Source of the DNA: Dinochytrium kinnereticum
Lineage: Eukaryota > Chytridiomycota > Chytridiomycetes > Chytridiales > Chytridiaceae
Reading direction: 5' to 3'
Length of the DNA: 22,854 bases
Assembly: GCA_027604005.1 (NCBI GenBank)
Contig: JADGJT010000352.1
Span: 1 to 22,854, forward strand
Part shown: positions 1-9,462 of the stretch, in pieces
How the letters are laid out: the number at the start of each line of letters is the position of its first letter
Numbering within the stretch: the stretch's first letter is position 1
Translations under genes and position numbers: made by a program
Notes under the pieces: generated by a model
Told to the model about the DNA's origin: nothing
Databases searched by the model: none
The model's input: the letters and a program-made list of their open reading frames with translations, nothing else

Positions 1-53
1 TCTAAGACATCCTTATATCGACACAAAGATAGCTTACGCACTTGTGCCTCTCG

Positions 54-120
54 GTGAGGTTCTCAATAATCTCACAAAAGAGAGAAACTCACATATCTGT
101 GAGATTATTGAGAACCTCAC
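54..120. repeat. Perfect 23-bp inverted repeat (hairpin)
   Basis: Bases 54-76 are the exact reverse complement of 98-120, with a 21-nt spacer. The arms start with GTGAGGTTCTC and end with GAGAACCTCAC. No coding frame around it is convincing. It could be the palindromic core or terminus of a small non-autonomous element, or a transcribed hairpin. Nothing in the sequence decides between these. Confidence 0.85.
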
Positions 121-1623
121 TCCCTCCTCGTAGATCACGTCTACTAAGAAACAACCAAAAACACCAAACCGAACAGCACAAACAAATCCTCCCTTCCACA
201 CGGAAGAGCGACAATCCTCTCCTACCACGAAGAACATTCGAAATCACTTAAATCATCCTTCTATACAGGAATCTAATAATGAACACAATATTGCCAAATC
301 ACATAAAGAAACAACAAAAACATCTATTAAAATCAGGAAGCAGGCTAGGCAAAGAGTAAACGGGTGCCCCGCGCCATCGAACTGGAAAAAAAGTGAACAT
401 TGCCGGTGACTCTACGCCAGCCCTGCGAGCTGCGGGAAACGCAGGCCCGCCGTAAAGGCGGCAACGACACCAAATAAAGAAAAAGAAACGAGAAACGCAG
501 AAAAGCGCGCCAAGGGCCTAAAAACCCTCAAAAGAAAAAAAAAAGAAAACCGTGGAAAACCGTATTGCACGGAAAAACCACTTAAGAGAGGGAAAAGGTA
601 CACAGAGGACTTGAGTGTTTTGGGACGACTCGCCGCAGCGAACAGGTGAGAAACGCTAGATTCAGTTTTTTGCTCCTTAAACTAATTCAAGGTTGCTGGC
701 TCTGAGTGAGTTCCTTCCTCTCCCTGAGTCCCTTGATCCCCAGATGACTCCCTTCCCCATCCGCTCCCACCCTTCCGGTAGTGGGGCGTATCCCAATACT
801 ACTGCCCACTCCGGTCGAGATTGACACACGGCCACTTGAGCTACAGGCCGCTAGGGTGTTCTTCCTCCTCATGGTAGCCAATAGCGATGGCACAATTCAC
901 TCCTCCCCCCCTGGCTATCTATATTCCGATGAAGAGACTTGTTGGTCTGAGACTGGAGTGAGGACACCTGATGCCTTGACTCCAGGATAATGTTCAATAG
1001 TGGATGGTTTGAAAAAAGTTGTGAAGTTCTCTCTTAAGGCCAACTCTGACTAGCCTTGTCTAGCAGAGCGGAGAACCACGAGTGCAAGTGCCATCTCCAG
1101 GATCGCGAACGTACTTCGAGATCTAAGGGGGTTACTGCGGTTTCAAGCAAGGATTTTGGTGTCTAATTGGTGCTGTTCTGTTCCTGCACTTCTAGAGTAA
1201 TTGTACTATAACAAGAGGAATAAAGAATAATAATATACTTAGGCTGGGGATCACACGTACCTAAGAGAGTGTTCTACGAGAAGGGAGTCTATCCCGCTTC
1301 AAGAAGTGTTCCGGACCTTCACATACGTCTGTAAGCCGTTTTAACATGTCCTCGTCCCATCTCGTCTGCCAAGGGCTCCGTGTGATGCCGCTCTCCCACC
1401 CACGGACAATCGTACAGCCCAGTCATCGACGGGAGTCATCACAGAGGTGGTTTATCCGTTCAGACCCTCGAAATGCATCGTGCCAAAGAGGCGTCTTTCC
1501 CCGGTTCAGCAAATCTTAGAAGTTCATCTTGGTCCCAGTCTCGGCCCCCCCCGGCGACGTCAGTACCTGAACGCCTCACTTTCTTCTTCTTCCTGCCGCG
1601 TTCTGGCGGATATATCAGCTCTC
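121..1623. other. Gene-free stretch, no supported coding sequence
   Basis: All open frames here are short (under about 80 codons), lack recognisable domains and cannot be joined by convincing splice sites. An imperfect inverted repeat lies at 775-814 (arms beginning and ending CCGG). The part around 1200-1245 is rich in A and T. I see no RNA gene. The overall look is decayed intergenic or repeat-derived DNA. Confidence 0.5.
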
Positions 1624-2277
1624 TCAGTTCTGGTGTATTGTAAGAGTCAGGCAATGAAGCACTTTGGTTTTTGTTCCACTTAAGAGCTGCCGAACTTGGT
1701 CATCAACTGGAATATCTTGACGAGAATAAGATGATAAATCAGAAGGAGGAGGAGCTACAGTCATCGCCATGGCAACAGCAGGAGGAAGGTCATATAGTCC
1801 TGGTGGTGAGAGAACATGAACTGGGATTTGGGCCAAGTTTGCTCTTCTTCTTCGTGATTTTCGAGCACTGACAGCCTTCACTGGTGGTATGGGCTGCCTT
1901 CTGATGGTCTCCATGCGGGCAATACTGGTGAAGAGACCAGCGACCGTTGGGGTCAATAGGAGGGACTGCTAGGTTTCTTCTGGCAATGGGAGTTCAGACG
2001 GCAAGGGTAGAGGCGAAGGAGACTGAGAATGGACAACCGCAGGCTGTTACGGCCGAGTAGGGATCAGTGGTGTATGCATAGGCTTTTCTGCATTCAAAAT
2101 TTTGTTGTTGTATGGAGGCTATCTTTGTTCAAAGCTTATGTGGACTGCCGTACTCAACGGCCACGCGGCGGCGGCTGGTGCAGCATCCGGAACTATTAAC
2201 TTTGGCTTCTTTCTAGGTGGAAGCGTCCTTGGCTTTGTTGCTAAATAAAACCCATCCTCCAAGGCTGTCACTTGCAT
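1624..2277 (-). pseudogene. Proline-rich reading frame with three in-frame stops (possible degraded gene)
   Basis: On the minus strand one frame runs from an ATG at 2277 to a stop at 1624, about 219 codons. It is broken only by TAG at 2121-2119, TAA at 2049-2047 and TAG at 1971-1969. The translated stretches keep one character across the stops: a basic/proline motif (PPRKKPK), an alanine run, SPSPLPLPSELPLPEE, and a later KSRRRR stretch. About ten stops would be expected by chance. All three stops differ from a Gln codon by one C-to-T change, and two are directly followed by CAG. I infer a gene inactivated by point mutations. I do not recognise the family. A chance low-stop frame in GC-rich repeats remains possible. 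Confidence 0.35.
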
Positions 2278-2847
2278 TTTCTATATTTTTATTTTTTATT
2301 AAAAACAGGGAGAACAGATTGGGGTCCTAATAAGTGGGATTATTGCCGATGCCCAAGACAAAGGAGGTGAGTGACTTTGGGTCAAGTCATGGTATCTACT
2401 TGAGAGGATAGAGGAGAGGGGACAGGAAGCCAAACTGGGAATGAACCGCACGCATGTCCCCATTTGCAACATTCAAGACAGTTCCTCGAAGGTTCATGCC
2501 AGAAACAACAGCAGCACTGAATATCCTTCTGGTAGAAAAGGTAGAAAGAAGGGTTAGTAAATACCTGTTGAGTGACTGAAAGGAATATATTTATGTATTT
2601 ATCTGAGCTGAACTGGTGCAAAGAGGTTTATACTTTATTCTCAATGTTCTGTTGTTGGTGTTTTCAGTCTCGCCAAAGCCCTGCCTCTCTTTGCGCCAGT
2701 GGTAGCAGGGATGGTGCGTGGCCTGCAGAACCATAACTCTGCGCACGCCTCCCAATTATTGTTTTTGGTGAGCGAATAGAGTTAAGCTCACACAGGGGTC
2801 TGCAGCACGGCACTCTCAGGGCTTTTCTGTTGCTGCTCCCCTACCAG
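2278..2847. other. Intergenic stretch upstream of GT-1
   Basis: No supported gene. A Cys-rich minus-strand frame at 2382-2621 has no clear domain and no splice partners. The part nearest the next gene (about 2640-2847) would hold its promoter and 5' leader, but I see no convincing TATA box. Confidence 0.4.
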
Positions 2848-4563
2848 ATGGAAAACACACACAGCTGTTGTATCGTGGCCGACGGCGCTGCTGAGACTTT
2901 GTCGCAGAATGGGGTCTCAGGCTATCGGAAACGCCGTCAGTGCTCTGGGTTGCTGTTTGCCTTTCCATCGCCATGCTTTCTCGCTCACTGGCTGCCGTCA
3001 ACGCAGGCAAGTCGATCAGCACGCTCGTACCGCCCGACTCTCTTTCTCATAATCGCTGCTGCTGCTGCCGCAACCATCATCCGCTGCCTGTTGTGTGAAA
3101 GTGTGTTTTTGACAGACCACTCAATGTACGGCGTGGTCAGAAAGGGGGATAACTTCATCTCTTTGCCAACAGTGGATAATGATGCAAATGGTCCGGGAAG
3201 AATAGTTTCAAAGGAAGGCGGACCAGGCTTTGGTGAACCATTGGACGGCTGGGAGAGATTGAGGCCAAGTAAAGCCGGCTCAACCAGTGATGCCACTGAT
3301 ATCATGCCTATGATGGATGATGGACAAAGGTTTCCGGCGGAAAGAAAGACGGATATTCCATCGACGCGCCTGACTGACGACAGAGACGAAGGCATCAGAG
3401 CAAGGAAGGGAAATGTTCGATTTGATGATGAGGAATCACCTGACTTGCTCGCGGTCAATGTCAGACCTGACGTGGAACCTAGCAGTGATTCCTTAGATAA
3501 CGAAGTGGCATCCAGTTCGCCCCCATCCCATTCAAATCGCTCCCTCGAATCTCCGCTGCAACGACCTCGTCAATCTCCCTCGCCTCAACCATCACCTTCA
3601 TTCCCCCTTCCCGAAACACCAGCACTACAACTGGACCTTACCCATCAAGCCTCAACGAAAAGATCCATCCCCAAACTTATCTGGACTTATTGGGATACTT
3701 TAGACTCCGAGCCTCTGCCTTGGATGATATCGGCCATGATCCGCGGCTGGCGCCATCAGAATCCATCATATACTGTCGTTGTTCTCCGCCCTTCCAAACT
3801 TTCTGAACACATCCACGTTCCTCTCCCCGCGACCTTCTTCTCCCCGACAACCACACCACAGCAGCGCGCAACTTGGGTTCGCCTTGCGGTGCTCTTTAAG
3901 CATGGAGGAATTTGGGTGGACGCATCTATGATTATAACGGGGAGCTTGGATGCACTGGTTCAAGGCGGGGGAAAGGAGGCGTTTGCGTTCCGGTTGGAAG
4001 CGTTTTCAAGAGACACTGTGGCTGGCCCAAAGATGCCAGTTTATGAGACATATTTTGTCGCGACTGTCCCTGGGGGATCGTGGATAAAGGCTTGGTTTGA
4101 TGAGTACAGCCTGGTGTTTGACGTCTTTGAATGTAGCGATCGATATTTGGACTACCTGAAGGCAGTCTACGGAGAAGAAATGTATGAGAAGATCATTCAG
4201 AAAATCAATGACCCCTCTTACCTGAAGCTGACAGTCGCGTCACAAAAAGTGCTTGTACAAAGGCTAGCCAACATAGGCAACACAACAGCCGACGACTCTA
4301 CTGGCTTCCTCGCACACCCATCCCTCCCATCCTCCCTCTCCGTCGAGCATCCTATCGGCCCGTATAACCTTCTATCCATCTCGGGTTACGACGACTGGGC
4401 GTACGCTCGCAATCTGGTCGAAAGGGATACCGAAATTCCATCACTAATTTACAAGCTACGTAGGCCAACCCGAAAGGCCGTGGAGGAGCTCATGAACAAG
4501 GGTGGAGCTGTGGTTAACCCGAGAAGTGTGTTTGGAAGGTTCGTTTTGGGATACGTGCAGTAA
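2848..4563 (+). CDS. Type II membrane glycosyltransferase, capsular-polysaccharide-synthesis-like (GT-1)
   Basis: Predicted 571-aa single-exon protein. A short N-terminal tail leads to a hydrophobic Ala/Ile segment at about residues 63-83 (signal anchor), then an acidic and Ser/Pro-rich stem to about 270, then the catalytic domain. That domain opens with IPKLIWTYWD (274-283), has the GGIWVDAS motif (353-360) where GT-A enzymes bind nucleotide sugar and metal, and later NDPSYLKLTVASQ and SGYDDWAYARNL. This matches the Caps_synth / Gly_transf_sug type of family, so a Golgi enzyme with a lumenal domain that adds sugar to a glycan is inferred; donor and acceptor are unknown. The open frame extends upstream to 2830 without an ATG; 2848 is the first ATG, and a later start is possible only if the anchor is not used. 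It is a close paralogue of GT-3 at 9718-11082. Confidence 0.85.
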   Translation: MENTHSCCIVADGAAETLSQNGVSGYRKRRQCSGLLFAFPSPCFLAHWLPSTQASRSARSYRPTLFLIIAAAAAATIIRCLLCESVFLTDHSMYGVVRKGDNFISLPTVDNDANGPGRIVSKEGGPGFGEPLDGWERLRPSKAGSTSDATDIMPMMDDGQRFPAERKTDIPSTRLTDDRDEGIRARKGNVRFDDEESPDLLAVNVRPDVEPSSDSLDNEVASSSPPSHSNRSLESPLQRPRQSPSPQPSPSFPLPETPALQLDLTHQASTKRSIPKLIWTYWDTLDSEPLPWMISAMIRGWRHQNPSYTVVVLRPSKLSEHIHVPLPATFFSPTTTPQQRATWVRLAVLFKHGGIWVDASMIITGSLDALVQGGGKEAFAFRLEAFSRDTVAGPKMPVYETYFVATVPGGSWIKAWFDEYSLVFDVFECSDRYLDYLKAVYGEEMYEKIIQKINDPSYLKLTVASQKVLVQRLANIGNTTADDSTGFLAHPSLPSSLSVEHPIGPYNLLSISGYDDWAYARNLVERDTEIPSLIYKLRRPTRKAVEELMNKGGAVVNPRSVFGRFVLGYVQ

Positions 4564-4874
4564 GAGGATGGGATGTGGATCACTTGCCATGGAGGTCATT
4601 TGGGACTCGCATTCATGGTCTTGAGGGTCATATGCTCACATTCTATTGATACCGTTACTGCTTATCATTTGTTAAAAAAGGGACATTTTCAAGACGCTGA
4701 TATGCTTCGTCACGGAAGAGGCCTTCAATACATTCTTGCTGTAAATGAATCACTGTTTGAATAATCTTTAAAACCAGAGAATTTAATTCTCTTCACCCAC
4801 CCACATCTGATTGGCTCCATCATATTTTATGTTACGAATAAGTATTTATTGATTTTCGAAAGAAAGCAAGTACA
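4564..4874. other. GT-1 3' flank and tRNA upstream region
   Basis: No gene supported; the 63-codon plus-strand frame here has no domain. The last part is AT-rich, with TATTTATTG at about 4846-4855, some 20-30 bp before the first tRNA. This could help position polymerase III initiation. Confidence 0.4.
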
Positions 4875-4947
4875 GGGCCTGTGGCAAAATGGTTACCGCG
4901 CTTGACTACGAATCAAGAGATTGCAGGTTCGACCCCTGCCAGGCTCG
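4875..4947 (+). tRNA. tRNA-Arg (anticodon ACG)
   Basis: 73-nt cloverleaf. The 7-bp acceptor stem pairs GGGCCTG with CAGGCTC (one G-U), with discriminator G4947. The anticodon stem pairs CTTGA with TCAAG around loop CTACGAA, giving anticodon ACG (A34 normally edited to inosine, reading CGN). The T arm is GCAGG-TTCGACC-CCTGC. The D stem is weak, with only two clear pairs. No intron. No T-run follows before the next tRNA. Confidence 0.93.
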
Positions 4948-4972
4948 ATTACCCAAATGGTAAAATTATGTT

Positions 4973-5045
4973 GCCCGGCTAGCTCAATCGGTAGAGCGCA
5001 AGACTCTTAATCTTGAGGTTGTGGGTTCGACCCCCACGTTGGGCG
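4973..5045 (+). tRNA. tRNA-Lys (anticodon CTT)
   Basis: 73-nt cloverleaf. The acceptor pairs GCCCGGC with GTTGGGC (two G-U), with discriminator G5045. The D arm GCTC-AATCGGTA-GAGC is complete. The anticodon stem CAAGA/TCTTG holds loop CTCTTAA, anticodon CTT for AAG codons. The T arm is GTGGG-TTCGACC-CCCAC. It lies 25 nt after the Arg tRNA on the same strand. No intron. Confidence 0.95.
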
Positions 5046-5054
5046 ATGTCCTTC

Positions 5055-5062
5055 TTTTTTTT
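5055..5062 (+). terminator. RNA polymerase III T-run terminator
   Basis: Eight consecutive T residues begin 10 nt after the end of tRNA-Lys. This is the first run of four or more T after either tRNA, so it probably ends transcription of both. Confidence 0.8.
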
Positions 5063-5570
5063 CTCACAAGAATGTGACGATACGACTTTCATTTCTGTTG
5101 TTGGTTGAGATAGGGGTGGTTTCAAAGCTTTTGAGGTTTTTTTCTGAGTATTTTGTGGTCCTATCGGGGCCAGGGCGCCGCGGACGACACACCATGTAAC
5201 TTCCCCCAACGAAAACCTGGCTTACTTCAGTAGAATGCTCAAAAAACCAGCTGCTCTTGCTTTGGCTCTTCACTTTACTGTAGTTAGTGTGAGGAAAAGA
5301 CTCCTGTTTTGTGCTCCACCGTTGACACGCTCAGGAACACTTCTTAAAGGGAAGCTAGTCTTTTTCGATCGCTTCGATAGATGCAGGAGGTCAGGATAGT
5401 GTGGCCTTCTTTTCAACACCACAGACCATGGAAGCCTGAAGAATCCCCTACCTTTCAATTCAAATGTTCAGCGTGTATGATTAAGGAACTGTTTTCCGTA
5501 CCGGATTAGGACTCTTCATTATGGAAAGATTGGGACAGTGTTTGAACAGTAAACAAACAAAAAGTCTTAC

Positions 5571-5871
5571 CGTCGATGCGGAATTGTGGTTGCAAACTCC
5601 CACTTGAATCACCAAGCTTCTCCATAGCCTGATCAATATTCCTTCTCTTCCTGGCGGAATCAGGAAACAATGCTCCTTCTGAGGCATCCTGGACATCACT
5701 TGGCAAGCCAGCGTGGTTGAATTGCCCTGTTGATATCAAGGTACCAATCCGGCCCCCGCCTTGGATACCATTAACGCCATTACCCTGACCAAGGGTCCGA
5801 AGCAATAGTCTTGTAAGGTTGGGGAGAGGTGTCTTGGGGACGGAGGTTTCATCACAGTGCCTGCTGGCTTC
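5571..5871 (-). CDS. Possible orphan coding exon, hypothetical
   Basis: The minus strand is open from just after an in-frame TAA (5874) to a good donor, GTAAGA, at 5570, about 100 codons. The translation has an ordinary soluble composition with a charged stretch (DSARKRRNIDQAMEKLGD). Splicing to an AG at about 5496 would add only a few codons before a stop, so this could be the penultimate exon of a small gene. Candidate acceptors lie near 5862 (GCCAGCAG), but no matching upstream exon with an ATG was found. It sits next to a candidate LTR and may be a gene remnant. No family recognised. Confidence 0.22.
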
Positions 5872-5941
5872 TTAATATATAAGGAGGTGTCTTGCATACC
5901 TGACTCAAGCGTCTGTGATATAGTTTTCGTTTCTCATGTTG

Positions 5942-6296
5942 TGTTGGATATCTACGCGCCACGTTTTAACATTTACGTGTCATGTATGTTACGCGTTTTA
6001 TTTATCTTCAGCTATCCTATAGTTCGCAGATGACTATGTATATTTCGATATACATATATTAGGATTGGGCTTCCATGCTGGCTGACGAGTCAACTCCAAT
6101 CCCTTGGAGGTCCTGCAGACGCATCTACTTTTACCTACAAACCTCTGAGATCACTCATGCGGAAAAAGCTAAGCAAAAATCATTGTGTGAAGCTTGGCCC
6201 TTCCTCTCAATATACTCAATAAGAGTTTAAGAAATAAATCAAGTGGGGGGGGGGTTAAGCTGGTATCAACATAGTTCTCAGGGACAGACAACAACA
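5942..6296. mobile_element. Candidate solo LTR with TGTTG target duplication
   Basis: The 355-bp segment begins TGTTGGATATC and ends GACAACAACA, so its ends form the inverted pair TGTTG/CAACA seen in LTRs. It is directly flanked by the same 5 bp on both sides (TGTTG at 5937-5941 and 6297-6301). The right part has an A-rich patch and a TGGTATCAACA string at 6261-6271 that resembles the start of a copia-type primer site, so the true boundary may be 6271. The target duplication equals the LTR terminal motif, which weakens the evidence. No gag or pol coding is present. Confidence 0.35.
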
Positions 6297-6645
6297 TGTT
6301 GATTATTAAACCACTTACTGGCTCCAACTTGCATTCTTCTTATCTCACGCGAGATCTCACGTCCTACCAGAGAGATCGCCCGCTTGGGTTTCCATCAGAC
6401 CGTCCCAAGATCTGAGTTTGCCTCGGGCCCATACATCCAAGGTAAGGGAGAACATCCTGACCACTCTCACTGGGGCTGTCGAGCAGGGGGGTTCGTGTGA
6501 TCGAGGTCCCACTCTAACGAGGGCCTGTTGATTACCCTGTGTGAGCATATAATCATTCAGGCGGAACCAGAGGTTTCATGTGGACAGTACATAAACGGAT
6601 AGACTAAGGTTTGGTGGAAAGGAGGGACAACGGACAGGGGGTGGG

Positions 6646-7044
6646 TGTTGGAAGATTAGGGTCCATAGAGGTCACCAGTTGGGGGTTTAAGGAAACAAAG
6701 AGGAGTAGGAGGGGGTTGTCAACAGGTGCTCTAGTGGGTTGAGTTGTTAGTAGGCTACTTATAGTCTTGCTGGTACGGGCTGCTCATGTGAGCACACCAT
6801 CACTTTGGCTCTTGAGGCGACGCGTGTCGTCGCCCTATTGGTGCAAGGTGCCTCCAAGGCTGTGCATCCTTGACCTTGCTGTACCTCATGATATCTCTGT
6901 AGATACCCATGATGATGTACCTCCTCAGATACCCTCTCGGATACCCTTCCCTCAGCCTCATACTCGCCGTGTAGGGCGGCGCGTGGGCCATGTTGCCACC
7001 CATCATGGCGCCCGGACGAGTCGTCTTTCCCGTCATTTACAACA
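6646..7044 (-). mobile_element. Probable solo LTR of a retrotransposon
   Basis: A 399-bp segment starts TGTTGGAAG and ends TTTACAACA, giving perfect 5-bp terminal inverted repeats of the LTR type. The flanking pentamers are GTGGG (6641-6645) and GTTGG (7045-7049), a near match expected of an old target duplication. Read on the minus strand it has LTR order: a U3-like part with three GGGTATC copies (plus-strand GATACCC at 6902, 6928 and 6940), a TATAAGTAG box at 6763-6755, then a pyrimidine-rich U5-like end. No internal retroelement coding lies on either side, so it is a solo LTR. Overlapping open frames of up to 113 codons are taken as chance. Confidence 0.55.
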
Positions 7045-8214
7045 GTTGGTCGAAACTGTATTCTTGGGGGACCACTTCTCATTTATTTGTTCACTGATGT
7101 TACGATAAATAATACATAAAAATACAATAATAAATGAAAGAATAACAACAACTACAACTAAACGACGAGTACAGACAATATAAACAGCCCATATACACAC
7201 GATGATGATACGACAGCATAAGATAAAAACCTGAGGATAAAAACAAAATACAAAAACCTTAGGAAAGATTCTTAAAAGGGGAATCGCCTGGATGAGCTCC
7301 AGGGTATGAACGTGGTCTTAGCAGAAGCTAACATATCATTGATAAGTACATTGGGGAATAACTAATCTCTAACTACTTAGATATTCCCTGTAAACTATTG
7401 AGACTATAAAAATATCTTACTATACTTGTTATACAATGGATCGCAGATTAGCCTGAATAAAACAGATTGCATTTATTGTCAAGTGGCAAGGTGAGGTCTT
7501 ATTCATCTGAACTTCGCAGGGCATGTAGGTGGAGAAAACACAGTCTTTTAAGGCGAGAATATTGGGCTTTGCTATACAGCAAGCTTAATATACTGGGTTA
7601 GCTGAGCGAGCTGAATACCCAACGGAATATCTTCACAGCTCTTGTGAACTTTTCAGCTTTGTCCTCTAAATTTCAATCCTTTCAAGTTTCGTCCATGTGT
7701 GTAAATATTTATGTTTTTTCCATCTCGTCTGGGCACCACAATTGCTTTCCTCTGACTTCATTAAGCCTTCAACTGAACAAACACCACCATAAACTTTTCA
7801 AAATTAAGCCTTCAACTGAACAAACACCATAAACTTTTCATCGCCGACTTGACGCTCGATAAACCCAGTTATCTTATCTTTGAGTGAGGATGAAACTCCG
7901 ACAAACAATCTTGTCTGAACTTGAACTCTAAAAAGTCTCCGCCATGGGGCCCAGGCAAAGGTATCACATAATTAGGATTATCTATAGGCTATATAAGTGA
8001 GAGAGGAAAATTCCAGAATGGCAAGCGTAATATGAGTAAAGGAATTCATTATAAGAGAAATGCAATGATGAATATTATATAAAAATCATGCGTTTGCCCA
8101 AAAAAAATCATGTTAAATACATCTCATAGAGCCCCAGGTAGCTATTTACATGAAAAAATAACAAATAGGCAGTCATATAAAAATAAGCGAAATAGAGGCT
8201 ACAGAAAATGATTC
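7045..8214. other. AT-rich intergenic stretch without a supported gene
   Basis: Apart from the tandem duplication at 7760-7840 I see no gene, RNA or element. The 62-codon plus-strand frame at 7644-7832 runs through the duplication and has no domain. The last 200 bp are probably the 3' flank of GT-2. Confidence 0.45.
7760..7840. repeat. Two-copy tandem repeat, 41 and 38 bp
   Basis: The unit beginning ATTAAGCCTTCAACTGAAC and ending AAACTTTTCA occurs at 7760-7800 and again at 7803-7840. The copies are separated by AA and differ by a 3-base deletion (CAC) in the second. Otherwise identical, so the duplication is recent. Confidence 0.95.
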
Positions 8215-9462
8215 CTAGCTGGCAACTAATCTTCCCCACAGGCTGGAATCAAGGTTCCCCGCCCCAGGTTCCTCATCGCGCAGCAGATCCTCAAGAGCCC
8301 GAAGGGTTTGACCACTCAGCTTAAACGCTGGAGGCAAGGCAAAAGCCTTAATCTCCCTCTTCCTCCCGCAACAAGACCAAGTATACGTCGTTACGGGACG
8401 CTGAACAGGTTCCAATAACCGTTTAGCGCATTCCAGACCATCGCGGCATCCAGAGAGAGGACCAGAGTTGAAGCTGAGTGTGGAAGCACGAGGAGGTGGA
8501 ACAAAGTCAAAGACTAGCGCTTTTCGAGCGGCAATGCGCGAGGCGATAGAAGCCGACTTCTTATTCCCCTTTACCATCGGTGTTGGGGGTATATGGGCGA
8601 TCCGGTCAAAAGAGGTTCGGCCCAACACGGAACGGAGGTAATAGAAGTAGTGCTGATCATTGCAAGCAAAGTTGTTGAAAAACAGATTGAGCTCGTTAAG
8701 CCAGGCCGTCACCCACTTTCCACCAGTGACACTGCCCAAAACCAAAGGCTGAGGCATCTCCGCGTCCGCCATATCGCTCCAAATCACAAATGCTTCCTGA
8801 TCCTGGAGCCCAGTGTTCAGGTTTCGTGTGAAGACACTCCCAGGGTCCATCCAAACACCCCCGTGCTCCGAAAGCAGAGCCAGCCGAATCCAATCGGCCC
8901 GAATGGCGGTGGTTGAGTTGATGTGGTAGAAATTGCGAGGAGGCGGCATGGACAGGAAGTCTTCAAAGGTCTCAGGCGTGAGGATTCGGAGGGTGTGGTC
9001 TGGTAGCAATCTGCGCCATGTGTTGGTGGCCATTAGAAGGGAAAGAGGAGGCTGCGCATCATGCGAGACGCCTTCCCAGTAGGTCCAAATCTGTTTAGGA
9101 ATCCGATAGGTGGTGTTCTTCAAAGATATTGGTGGATGATCAAGTGATGGTGGAGGGACGGATGTGGGAGGGGAGGAAGGGATGCGAAAGAAGAGGATAA
9201 AGACGATGAAGATAGTTGAAGTGTATAGAAAAAGCATCCTCGACAGAAATCGGCAGGGTAGCGGAACAGCGGAAGGGGAACGTTGACGATCCGGCTTGCT
9301 GCTGGAGCGAGAACTAGTTGGAGGCGGCAGGATGTGGCTATCAAATCTGAGGAGTTTCAAGAAGGAGAGCAGCCTCAGGGAGGAGAGCCAAGGTGAATCC
9401 GGAGGCAATCGATACGGACTTTCGCCGGCGGAGCACTCCTGGCCTCTCCGTTCACCCGTCAT
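8215..9462 (-). CDS. Type II membrane glycosyltransferase, capsular-polysaccharide-synthesis-like, divergent (GT-2)
   Basis: Predicted 415-aa single-exon protein from the first in-frame ATG (9462). The frame is open to 9624 without another ATG, and an ATG at 9237 just before the anchor would give a 340-aa form. A hydrophobic anchor lies at about residues 76-93, then a short Pro-rich stem, then the transferase domain: IPKQIWTYWE (from 121), a WIRLALLSEHGG block and GGVWMDPGS (201-209), followed by KWVTAWLNE and a Cys-containing ACNDQHYFYYL block. The family is the same as GT-1 and GT-3, but the Asp of the metal-site motif is followed by PGS instead of AS, and the NDPSYLKLT block is replaced. 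The C-terminal third is different and contains a CCGRKREIKAF element. It lies 255 bp downstream of GT-3 on the same strand. A Golgi glycan-modifying role is inferred; substrate unknown. Confidence 0.82.
   Translation of the reverse strand: MTGERRGQECSAGESPYRLPPDSPWLSSLRLLSFLKLLRFDSHILPPPTSSRSSSKPDRQRSPSAVPLPCRFLSRMLFLYTSTIFIVFILFFRIPSSPPTSVPPPSLDHPPISLKNTTYRIPKQIWTYWEGVSHDAQPPLSLLMATNTWRRLLPDHTLRILTPETFEDFLSMPPPRNFYHINSTTAIRADWIRLALLSEHGGVWMDPGSVFTRNLNTGLQDQEAFVIWSDMADAEMPQPLVLGSVTGGKWVTAWLNELNLFFNNFACNDQHYFYYLRSVLGRTSFDRIAHIPPTPMVKGNKKSASIASRIAARKALVFDFVPPPRASTLSFNSGPLSGCRDGLECAKRLLEPVQRPVTTYTWSCCGRKREIKAFALPPAFKLSGQTLRALEDLLRDEEPGAGNLDSSLWGRLVAS

Noticed and set aside
772..843. Possible tRNA-derived element on the minus strand
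   Set aside because: TAGCTCAAGTGG (843-832) fits an internal box A, but no box B follows at the right distance and no cloverleaf forms; only an imperfect hairpin at 775-814 remains.
2100..2249. Plus-strand small hydrophobic frame ending GFFLGGSVLGFVAK
   Set aside because: Too short, with no start context, and lies opposite the better-supported interrupted minus-strand frame.
2382..2621. Cys-rich minus-strand frame resembling a zinc knuckle
   Set aside because: Spacing of Cys and His does not fit CX2CX4HX4C, and no splice partners were found.
4979..5209. Minus-strand frame across the tRNA genes
   Set aside because: It is the usual chance frame produced by reading a tRNA gene backwards.
6767..7108. 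Overlapping plus- and minus-strand frames of 78-113 codons
   Set aside because: They overlap on both strands inside the LTR-like segment and show no conserved domain.
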